From assembly GCA_016764035.1 (NCBI GenBank), contig JAESSQ010000216.1, positions 1-5,504 of the forward strand: a stretch of DNA of 5,504 bases, in the 5' to 3' direction. Both the position numbers and the translations under genes were made by a program. Shown here piece after piece: positions 1 through 5,213 of this stretch (position 1 is its first letter; every line of letters starts with the position of its first letter). Source of the DNA: Gammaproteobacteria bacterium (GTDB lineage Bacteria > Pseudomonadota > Gammaproteobacteria > SZUA-229). The notes below the pieces were generated by a model that was not told the origin of the DNA, did not search any database, and saw only the letters and a program-made list of their open reading frames with translations.

Positions 1-1
1 A

Positions 2-430
2 AATCTGTGGCACCTAAACCGTCGTTCTGTTGCAGGCGCTTTTGCCGTTGGCCTTTTTTTCGCCTGGATGCCCATCCCCTTTCAAATGCTTCTCGCTGCT
101 GGTACAGCAATCTGGGCAGGCACCAATTTACCACTGTCAGTCAGCATCGTCTGGCTTACTAACCCAATTACCATTCCACCGATGTTTTATTGCGCCTATA
201 TCGTTGGTACCTGGATTGTTGGCGAACCAATAACCGATTTCAATTTTGAACTGACCTTTGATTGGTTACTCAACGAGCTGGCAGCTATCTGGAAACCCTT
301 TTTAGTCGGCTGTTTAACGCTTGCAATATCCAGTAGCTTACTTGGTTATGCGATAGTCTCTGGTCTTTGGCGCTATTTAGTCATAACTCGTCGCACTAAA
401 CGACGTCACCTTTATAAATCAAAAAAATAA
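2..430 (+). CDS. DUF2062 domain membrane protein (3' part)
   Basis: The reading frame is open from the first bases of the window, so the true start lies upstream and 142 codons plus TAA are visible. The visible protein begins NLWHLNRRSVAGAFAVGLFF, characteristic of DUF2062 proteins. It continues with a proline-bearing PIPFQMLLAA segment (residues 24-33), the family-like WLTNP (51-55), and PP then aromatic residues (59-63). Hydrophobic stretches at about 10-40, 56-74 and 100-129 predict an inner-membrane protein. The C-terminus is a strongly basic tail rich in R and K, probably cytoplasmic. The biochemical function of DUF2062 is not known and none is claimed. The gene ends 3 bp before nudJ on the same strand, so it is probably the upstream member of the same transcription unit. 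An internal ATG at 68 is not the start, because conserved residues precede it in frame. Confidence 0.88.
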   Translation, partial: NLWHLNRRSVAGAFAVGLFFAWMPIPFQMLLAAGTAIWAGTNLPLSVSIVWLTNPITIPPMFYCAYIVGTWIVGEPITDFNFELTFDWLLNELAAIWKPFLVGCLTLAISSSLLGYAIVSGLWRYLVITRRTKRRHLYKSKK

Positions 431-433
431 ATC

Positions 434-883
434 ATGGTCTGGAAACCTCATGCTACAGTCGCCGCTATTATCGAACGTGAAGGTCGTTTTCTCATGGTCG
501 AAGAAATGGCAGGTGGCAAACTTGTCATCAATCAACCAGCAGGGCATCTTGACCCTGACGAAAGCTTGATCGATGCCGTTATTCGTGAAACACAAGAAGA
601 AACTGCCTGGCAATTTATACCTGAGGCTATCACCGGTATCTATCTATGGAAGCACCCGGAGAATGGCGAAAGTTTTCTTCGTGTCACCTTTTGTGGCTCG
701 TGCGATAACCATAATCCAACACAAGCGCTTGATGATGGCATACAAGCAGCCGTATGGAGAACACGCGACGAACTTATCAAGAAAAAACAAACATTACGTA
801 GCCCGATGGTAATTAACTGTATCGACGATTACCTTGCGGGTAAGCGTTTTCCATTAGACATGTTAATAGACGTAGCATCATGA
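434..883 (+). CDS. nudJ: Nudix hydrolase, phosphatase NudJ
   Basis: Predicted cytoplasmic Nudix hydrolase of 149 residues, close to the length of E. coli NudJ (YmfB). NudJ is known to act on nucleoside di- and triphosphates and on the thiamin precursor HMP-PP; that activity is inferred here from homology. The N-terminus (WKPHATVAAIIEREGRFLMV) and NQPAGHLDPDESL (33-45) are typical of NudJ. The Nudix box runs over residues 37-59: G37, E43, R51-E52 and E55-E56 give the metal-binding GX5EX7REUXEE pattern. The usual glycine near its end is alanine (A58), followed by W59. Near the C-terminus LRSPMV matches the family's LRSPLV. There is no recognisable Shine-Dalgarno sequence before ATG 434, only an A-rich stretch, so translation may depend on the preceding gene. 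The stop overlaps the mnmA start as ATGA. The order nudJ-mnmA-hflD is the same as in E. coli, which strengthens the call. Confidence 0.93.
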   Translation: MVWKPHATVAAIIEREGRFLMVEEMAGGKLVINQPAGHLDPDESLIDAVIRETQEETAWQFIPEAITGIYLWKHPENGESFLRVTFCGSCDNHNPTQALDDGIQAAVWRTRDELIKKKQTLRSPMVINCIDDYLAGKRFPLDMLIDVAS

Positions 884-1980
884 CGAAAAAGAAAATAATC
901 GTCGGTATGTCGGGCGGTGTCGATTCGTCAGTCGCTGCCTTATTACTTCTCGAACAGGGCTATCAAGTCGAAGGTCTGTTCATGAAAAATTGGGAAGAAG
1001 ATGACGATAAAGATTATTGTGCTGCCGCTGTCGATCTAAAGGATGCCCGCGCCATCTGCGCGACACTGGGTATTCCATTACACACCATCAATTTTTCCCA
1101 CGAATACTGGGATCGGGTTTTTCAACACTTCCTCGATGAATACAGCGCAGGTCGCACACCCAATCCCGACATTCTCTGCAACAAGGAAATTAAATTTCGC
1201 GCATTTTTAGAACATGCACAAACACTGGGTGCAGACCAGATTGCAACCGGGCATTATGTTCGCACCGATATTGATAATAACCACACGCAATTATTACGTG
1301 GTTTAGACAGCAACAAAGATCAGAGCTATTTTTTACATGCCTTAAATCAATATCAGCTATCACACGCCCTGTTTCCCGTCGGCGAATATGACAAATCCGC
1401 CATCCGTGACATGGCTAAAAACAATCACCTTGTCACACACGATAAAAAAGACAGCACCGGCATCTGCTTTATCGGGGAAAGACGTTTTAGTACATTTCTC
1501 GAAGAATTTTTACCGGCTAATCCCGGTGAAATTCGTACCACGAATGATGAGCCTATCGGCACGCATAAGGGTTTGATGTATTACACATTAGGCCAGCGTA
1601 AAGGTCAGGGCATAGGCGGCCTTAAATATGCCGATGAAGAGCCATGGTATGTTGTAGATAAAGACCTAACCAACAATGTTTTACGGGTTGCACAGGGACA
1701 TAACCATCCAGCGATGTTCCACAATGTACTTGAATCCGGTGCTATAAACTGGATCAGTGGAACAAAACCGGAAACCAGTCAGATAAATAAACAATTAACC
1801 GCAAAAATACGTTATCGACAAAGTGATCAGGCGTGTGAACTTAACATGGTCGACGAGAATAAATATATCGTGCATTTTGACGAACCTCAGCGCGCAATCA
1901 CTCCGGGACAATCCATCGTTTTGTACCAAGATGACGTCTGCCTGGGTGGTGGTATTATAGAAACAATGTACAGGGAATAA
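880..1980 (+). CDS. mnmA: tRNA-specific 2-thiouridylase MnmA
   Basis: MnmA (TrmU) activates U34 of tRNA-Lys, -Glu and -Gln with ATP and inserts sulfur to give 2-thiouridine; in E. coli the sulfur arrives through the IscS-Tus relay. The 366-residue length is normal for the family. The N-terminal PP-loop ATP pyrophosphatase signature is GMSGGVDSSV at residues 9-18, with D15 as the conserved aspartate. The first catalytic cysteine is C100 in TPNPDILCNKEIKF, and the second is C196 in DSTGICFIGER, which forms the persulfide. YYTLGQRKGQGIGG (234-247) and the C-terminal beta-barrel region ending LGGGIIET complete the typical architecture. All expected catalytic residues are present, so the enzyme is probably active. 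The start overlaps the nudJ stop by 4 bp and has no clear ribosome binding site, which points to coupled translation. hflD follows after 13 bp. Confidence 0.98.
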   Translation: MTKKKIIVGMSGGVDSSVAALLLLEQGYQVEGLFMKNWEEDDDKDYCAAAVDLKDARAICATLGIPLHTINFSHEYWDRVFQHFLDEYSAGRTPNPDILCNKEIKFRAFLEHAQTLGADQIATGHYVRTDIDNNHTQLLRGLDSNKDQSYFLHALNQYQLSHALFPVGEYDKSAIRDMAKNNHLVTHDKKDSTGICFIGERRFSTFLEEFLPANPGEIRTTNDEPIGTHKGLMYYTLGQRKGQGIGGLKYADEEPWYVVDKDLTNNVLRVAQGHNHPAMFHNVLESGAINWISGTKPETSQINKQLTAKIRYRQSDQACELNMVDENKYIVHFDEPQRAITPGQSIVLYQDDVCLGGGIIETMYRE

Positions 1981-1995
1981 TTTCAAAGAAATTAT
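1977..1995 (+). promoter_or_regulatory. Inverted repeat at mnmA stop / hflD start
   Basis: ATAATTTC-AAA-GAAATTAT is a perfect 8-bp inverted repeat with a 3-base loop. Its left arm contains the mnmA stop codon (TAA 1978-1980) and its right arm covers the first two bases of the hflD ATG (1994-1996). As mRNA it could fold into a small AU-rich hairpin that partly hides the hflD start until ribosomes ending mnmA open it. The repeat is seen directly; the coupling role is inference. Only one pair is G-C, so the hairpin would be weak, and no U-tract follows, so it is not a terminator. Confidence 0.35.
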
Positions 1996-2614
1996 GATTC
2001 ACAATAAACATGACCAAACTCTGGCACTAGCCGGTATTTATCAAACAGCTTCACTTGTAAAACAGATAGCCAACAAGGGCATTGCTAACAGTGCGCATAT
2101 AGAATCCAGTATCGAAACACTTTTTCGCTTCGATGCCGAAAATGTTGAGGATGTTTTTGGCAGCGTTGCTGGCGTAAATCATGGTGTCAAAATCTTATAT
2201 CGACACCTCAGTCAGAGTGGTGAACGAGATATAGAGATAACAAAATACGTCGTCTCGCTGGTTATGCTGCAAAAAAAACTGGCGCATAACAAAGCGATGC
2301 TAGACGATATTAGTAAACGACTTAATGCAATAGAATCCCAGTTTAATTTCTTTTCACTTAATCATGAAAACACGTTTGCCAAGCTTGGTCAGTTATATCA
2401 GGACTCGATCAGTACCCTTGGGCAAAAAATTATCGTCAATGGTGAACAGCCGCACCTTAACAATAAAGTCAACGCCAATAAAATACGTGCTCTATTGCTC
2501 GCAGGCATTCGATCAGCAGTATTATGGAACCAATGCGGAGGCTCACGCTGGCAATTTTTGTTTGGGCGAAAAGCCTATGTTATCGAGTGTGAAAAAATTC
2601 TTGGTCGATTTTAA
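1994..2614 (+). CDS. hflD: High-frequency lysogenization protein HflD homolog
   Basis: Predicted all-helical protein of 206 residues, the usual HflD length (about 200-215). In E. coli HflD is peripherally associated with the inner membrane and binds phage lambda CII; its normal cellular role is not well defined. The N-terminal TLALAGIYQTASLVKQIA (9-26) matches the first HflD helix. The C-terminal half has the family hallmarks YQDSISTLGQKI (135-146), NKIRALLLAGIRSAVLWNQ (162-180) and GGSRWQFLFGRK (182-193). The gene lies 13 bp after mnmA, the conserved gammaproteobacterial neighbour order. The Shine-Dalgarno match before ATG 1994 is poor (AAAGA close to the start; AGGGA at 1972-1976 is distant). 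In E. coli purB follows hflD, but here the operon ends against a convergent gene. No phage genes are nearby, so a lysogeny role should not be assumed. Confidence 0.94.
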   Translation: MIHNKHDQTLALAGIYQTASLVKQIANKGIANSAHIESSIETLFRFDAENVEDVFGSVAGVNHGVKILYRHLSQSGERDIEITKYVVSLVMLQKKLAHNKAMLDDISKRLNAIESQFNFFSLNHENTFAKLGQLYQDSISTLGQKIIVNGEQPHLNNKVNANKIRALLLAGIRSAVLWNQCGGSRWQFLFGRKAYVIECEKILGRF

Positions 2615-2655
2615 TGATTACGCATTGACGAATATTGATAAAACAACGAAAAAAA

Positions 2656-3429
2656 TTACCCTTGATTTAGCGACAAAATAAATTTTGTAATAACAGTTTC
2701 AGCGATTTCACTACCTTGCTCTACGCGTTGATAAATTTCTTCCATAGAAATCACCTCAGCCTCAGCCGCTAAACCCTCTCTTGTTACATTATCTGATTTT
2801 CCCGCTGCCCAATTGACGACTAACGATAATGTCGCGTAATGCATATCCAGCTCTCGTGCCAGTGCAGCTTCAGGCATCGCCGTCATGCCTACAATATCGC
2901 AACCATCATTTTGCATACGTTTAATTTCTGCAATGGTCTCTAAACGTGGCCCCTGTGTTACGCCATATGTAGCTTGTGTTGGATATTGGCAATTCATTGT
3001 ATCAAGCGTTGAAATTAACTTTTCTCTTAAAGACAGATTAAAGGGATAGCTAAAATCGATATGTTGCACATCAGCTTCATCGTGATAGGTATGCATGCGG
3101 TTATAGGTGTAATCAATCAATTGATTGGGTACTACCCATGTCATCGGTGACATGTTTTTTGAAATACCGCCTACGGCAGTCAAAGCAATAATATGTGTAA
3201 CGTCGAGTTTTTTCAGCGCATACATATTTGCTCGATAATTAATTTTATGCGGCGCAAGATGATGCGAATGGCCATGACGATTTAAATACACCACATCGAC
3301 ACCATGAATTTTTCCACTGATAAGCTTATCTGAAGGTACACCGAAAGGTGTTTTCATCTGCTTTTCTGATACTGAAACAAAACCACTTAATTGTTTGAGC
3401 AAACTGCCACCAATAATCGCAAGTTTCAC
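2656..3429 (-). CDS. S-methyl-5'-thioinosine phosphorylase (MTAP/PNP family)
   Basis: Purine nucleoside phosphorylase of the MTAP/PNP family, 257 residues. The likely reaction is methylthioinosine plus phosphate to hypoxanthine and 5-methylthioribose-1-phosphate, in the cytoplasm. Family features are an N-terminal IIGGS loop (5-9), RHGHSHHLAPHKINYRAN (51-68) with the phosphate-site RHG, TAVGGI (84-89), TQGPRLET (158-165), GMTAMPEAALARE (181-193) and LVVNWAAGK (203-211). N206 occupies the place where true MTA phosphorylases carry a base-reading aspartate; asparagine there is the 6-oxopurine pattern of PNP and of P. aeruginosa PA3004, so methylthioinosine is preferred over methylthioadenosine (inference). 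Oddities are GGSLL instead of the common GG[ST]GL, and about a dozen extra residues around 212-225 compared with my recollection of PA3004. The start is GTG at 3429, supported by GGCGGAA 7 bases upstream; the ATG slightly upstream reaches a stop after two more codons. It lies 47 bp after the hpt-type gene in the same orientation. Confidence 0.88.
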   Translation of the reverse strand: MKLAIIGGSLLKQLSGFVSVSEKQMKTPFGVPSDKLISGKIHGVDVVYLNRHGHSHHLAPHKINYRANMYALKKLDVTHIIALTAVGGISKNMSPMTWVVPNQLIDYTYNRMHTYHDEADVQHIDFSYPFNLSLREKLISTLDTMNCQYPTQATYGVTQGPRLETIAEIKRMQNDGCDIVGMTAMPEAALARELDMHYATLSLVVNWAAGKSDNVTREGLAAEAEVISMEEIYQRVEQGSEIAETVITKFILSLNQG

Positions 3430-3436
3430 GCTTTTA

Positions 3437-3443
3437 TTCCGCC
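3437..3443 (-). promoter_or_regulatory. Ribosome binding site for the GTG start of the phosphorylase gene
   Basis: Reading the minus strand, GGCGGAA (3443 down to 3437) sits 7 bases before GTG 3429 and resembles a partial Shine-Dalgarno sequence. It supports GTG as the start: the protein begins MKLAIIGG, exactly where the family's first beta strand begins, and an in-frame stop lies a few codons upstream. Confidence 0.5.
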
Positions 3444-3447
3444 ATGA

Positions 3448-3461
3448 TTACAGTTCTGTAA
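3448..3461. repeat. 14-bp palindrome between hpt-type and phosphorylase genes
   Basis: TTACAG-TT-CTGTAA has perfect 6-bp arms around a 2-base centre. It lies in the 47-bp gap between the two salvage genes, about 18 bases before the GTG start. It could be a small operator half-site pair or a weak mRNA structure, or chance. I recognise no specific regulator consensus in it. Confidence 0.3.
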
Positions 3462-3476
3462 GAAGGACAGCATTAA

Positions 3477-4028
3477 TTAATCATCCAGTGCATATATCGA
3501 ATCGAGTTGCCGATATTGACCGTTATAGTCCATACCAAATCCGAAAACATATTTATCTTCAACTGTCAGTGCAACGTTGTCTGTTAGGTTTGTATCAATA
3601 CAACGATCATGCTTTTTACGTAACAATACGGCTGTCATTATTTTAGCTGCACCTTGCTGTTCACAATATTGAATGATTGCTTGCAGAGTATTTCCCTGGT
3701 CGAGAATATCATCAAGTATCAACACGCTACGATCTTTCAGCGATGTAACTGGGTACGCTTTCCATACTAAATCGCCACCCGACGTATTATTGTTGTAGCG
3801 CGTAACATGGATGTAGTCTATTTCTAACATGCAGTTTAATTTTGGAATCAACTGGCCAGAAAATAACAAACCGCCCTGCATCACACACAGTACAACCGGG
3901 TTATCATTTGCCAATTTTATATTTAATGTTTCCGCCAAATGATTAAGTGCATTGATTATTTCTTGATTACTGTAGATTAAACTGCAATTCGGCGGTAAAT
4001 TTATATCAGTCATCAGCAAGTCATTCAT
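3477..4028 (-). CDS. hpt: Hypoxanthine(-guanine) phosphoribosyltransferase
   Basis: Type I phosphoribosyltransferase, predicted to convert hypoxanthine (and perhaps guanine) plus PRPP to IMP (GMP) in the cytoplasm. From ATG 4028 it is 183 residues, normal for HPRTs. The PRPP-binding loop is VLILDDILDQGNTL (102-115), preceded by the VVLCVMQGG strand-loop (45-53). LLRKKH (135-140) carries the lysine that contacts the purine 6-oxo group, and KYVFGFGMDYNGQYR (159-173) parallels the purine-binding VVGYALDYNEYFR region of human HPRT. The loop reads DQG where many HPRTs have DTG. The start is uncertain: ATG 4028 is 10 bp after the nagZ stop; ATG 4013 gives MTDINLPP and is equally plausible; ATG 4070 would overlap nagZ by 32 bp and add a non-family-like tail. 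None has a clear Shine-Dalgarno sequence. The downstream phosphorylase would supply its hypoxanthine substrate. Confidence 0.9.
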   Translation of the reverse strand: MNDLLMTDINLPPNCSLIYSNQEIINALNHLAETLNIKLANDNPVVLCVMQGGLLFSGQLIPKLNCMLEIDYIHVTRYNNNTSGGDLVWKAYPVTSLKDRSVLILDDILDQGNTLQAIIQYCEQQGAAKIMTAVLLRKKHDRCIDTNLTDNVALTVEDKYVFGFGMDYNGQYRQLDSIYALDD

Positions 4029-4038
4029 CTTATTAAAA

Positions 4039-5085
4039 TTAAATATCCATCTCGAATTCAGGAGAATCATTTAATGCTGTAATTTTTGCAGAAATTTTCT
4101 GCCAGTTTTCATCTTTCTTTAATTGCGCCCAGTTAATATCATGTTCACCATGCATGCGTACTAATCGTAGCTGTGACGTTGGGTTGGTATAACCGCTTAA
4201 GTGCTCTGAGGCCTCTATCGCGCCTTCTAAATGATTACAAACTAATGCCATGTCACAACCTGCTGACAAGGCTGCCTCTGCACGTTCACCAAAACCACCA
4301 ACTATGCCGGCAGCTTCCATGGATAGATCATCACTGAAAACCACACCCTGAAAATTAAAACGTTTGCGCAAGATATTTTCAATCCAGAATGATGAGTAAC
4401 CCGCTGGTTTAGCATCAACTTTATCGTAGATAACATGGGCTGGCATAATTGCTGCCAATTTGTTTTCTATCATTGTGCCAAAGGGAATAATGTCACTTTG
4501 CAATAATTCATCAAGTTCTCGATGATCGACAGGCATAGCCACATGAGAGTCTTCGACAACGCCGCCATGTCCCGGAAAATGCTTGCCAACGGCCTTCATA
4601 CCCGCTTTATTCATGCCGTGCATAAAAGCATAGGCTAACGTTGCAACCATCACAGGCTTGCTATGAAAGGCCCGGTCACCAATTACACCGCTTAAGCCAT
4701 GCGCTAAATCCAGTACCGGAGCAAAACTGAAATCAATACCACTAGCACGTAATTCGATCGCCATCAGCCAGCCTGCATCTTCAGCGAGTCGCCGTGCGTA
4801 TTCGATATCATTTTTGGCAATTTTTGCATATACAGCTGCCGCTGGAATACAACTAAAGCCTTGCCGAAAACGTTGTACGCGTCCACCTTCGTGGTCAACA
4901 GCGACTAACAATTTCGGCGATTTTAGGTTGTGTACGTCATCAACCAGCCTGGTGATTTGTTCGACAGACTCAAAGTTACGTGTAAACAAAATTACACCAC
5001 CCACTTCAGGCTTGAGTAATAAATGTTTTTCAGTTTCGGTAATCGTTGTGCCGACAAGATCAACCATCAATGGGCCAAGTGTCAT
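4039..5085 (-). CDS. nagZ: Beta-N-acetylhexosaminidase NagZ (GH3)
   Basis: Cytoplasmic glycoside hydrolase family 3 enzyme that removes N-acetylglucosamine from GlcNAc-1,6-anhydroMurNAc (and its peptide forms) during peptidoglycan recycling. In bacteria with inducible AmpC its products also feed the AmpR signal; no ampC is in this window. The 348 residues are near the 341 of E. coli NagZ, and alignment to that protein from memory is good from end to end. Key segments are GGVILFTRNF (29-38), DHEGGRVQRFRQGF (64-77), DFSFAPVLDL (118-127), KHFPGHGG (168-175) with the D179-S180-H181 acid/base motif, AIMPAHVIY (212-220), and FSDDLSMEAAG (250-260), where D252 is the expected nucleophile. No signal peptide is present, as expected. 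ATG 5085 has the good ribosome binding site TAGGAA 7 bases upstream. It appears to lead the nagZ-hpt-phosphorylase unit. Confidence 0.98.
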   Translation of the reverse strand: MTLGPLMVDLVGTTITETEKHLLLKPEVGGVILFTRNFESVEQITRLVDDVHNLKSPKLLVAVDHEGGRVQRFRQGFSCIPAAAVYAKIAKNDIEYARRLAEDAGWLMAIELRASGIDFSFAPVLDLAHGLSGVIGDRAFHSKPVMVATLAYAFMHGMNKAGMKAVGKHFPGHGGVVEDSHVAMPVDHRELDELLQSDIIPFGTMIENKLAAIMPAHVIYDKVDAKPAGYSSFWIENILRKRFNFQGVVFSDDLSMEAAGIVGGFGERAEAALSAGCDMALVCNHLEGAIEASEHLSGYTNPTSQLRLVRMHGEHDINWAQLKKDENWQKISAKITALNDSPEFEMDI

Positions 5086-5086
5086 A

Positions 5087-5119
5087 CTATATTCCTACGC
5101 TATCGCTCAACATTTTCAT
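5087..5119 (-). CDS. Possible 10-codon leader ORF before nagZ
   Basis: On the minus strand ATG 5119 opens a tiny frame, MKMLSDSVGI, ending in TAG at 5089-5087, just one base before the nagZ ATG at 5085. AGGTGG (5137-5132) lies 12 bases upstream of its ATG, a little far for an ideal ribosome binding site. The nagZ ribosome binding site (AGGA, 5096-5093) is inside this frame. It could be an upstream leader coupled to nagZ translation, but a frame this short is common by chance and shows no conserved or repeated codons. Confidence 0.15.
   Translation of the reverse strand: MKMLSDSVGI
5093..5096 (-). promoter_or_regulatory. Ribosome binding site of nagZ
   Basis: AGGA, within TAGGAAT on the minus strand, is 7 bases before ATG 5085. 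It is the best Shine-Dalgarno match of any gene in this window and fixes the nagZ start, which agrees with the family N-terminus (LGPLMVDL). Confidence 0.7.
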
Positions 5120-5213
5120 TTAAGAATTAAACCACCTTTTATGCGTAAGGCACAGAATTAATTTTCTATATTGAGCTATTACGATATTTATAAAGAGAAA
5201 TGGGCTTTTTTAG

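Larger units (their letters stand above)
5086..5213 (-). promoter_or_regulatory. AT-rich intergenic region upstream of nagZ, probable promoter region
   Basis: This 128-bp gap between the yqiA stop and nagZ start is the longest non-coding stretch in the window and the natural place for the nagZ-hpt-phosphorylase promoter. On the minus strand TATAAAT (5192-5186) resembles a -10 box, but no good -35 box stands 16-18 bases upstream; TATAGA (5170-5165) and CATAAA (5143-5138) are weaker candidates. I therefore do not assign a transcription start. Read-through from yqiA, which has no visible terminator, is also possible. Confidence 0.35.

Noticed and set aside
419..613. Minus-strand open frame opposite nudJ
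   Set aside because: It is antisense to the conserved NudJ N-terminus and Nudix box, with no ribosome binding site or recognisable product.
2364..2681. Long plus-strand open frame overlapping the hflD 3' end
   Set aside because: It is another frame of hflD and continues into the convergent gene. hflD itself is intact with a complete family C-terminus, so there is no frameshift or extra gene.
2673..2688. AT-rich palindrome ACAAAAT-AA-ATTTTGT near the end of the phosphorylase gene, as part of a terminator
   Set aside because: The stem has one G-C pair per arm and lies inside coding sequence, with about 17 bases between it and the T-run after the stop. That is not an intrinsic terminator geometry.
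4814..5161. Plus-strand open frame opposite nagZ
   Set aside because: It is antisense to the highly conserved nagZ N-terminal half and its translation resembles no protein family.
5105..5176. Inverted GCTCAA (5105-5110) and TTGAGC (5171-5176) upstream of nagZ
   Set aside because: The arms are 60 bases apart and extend only imperfectly; expected by chance in an AT-rich gap.
5201..5212. TGGGCTTTTTTA after the yqiA stop as a terminator
   Set aside because: The T-run is on the plus strand, opposite to yqiA transcription, and no matching stem precedes it on that strand.
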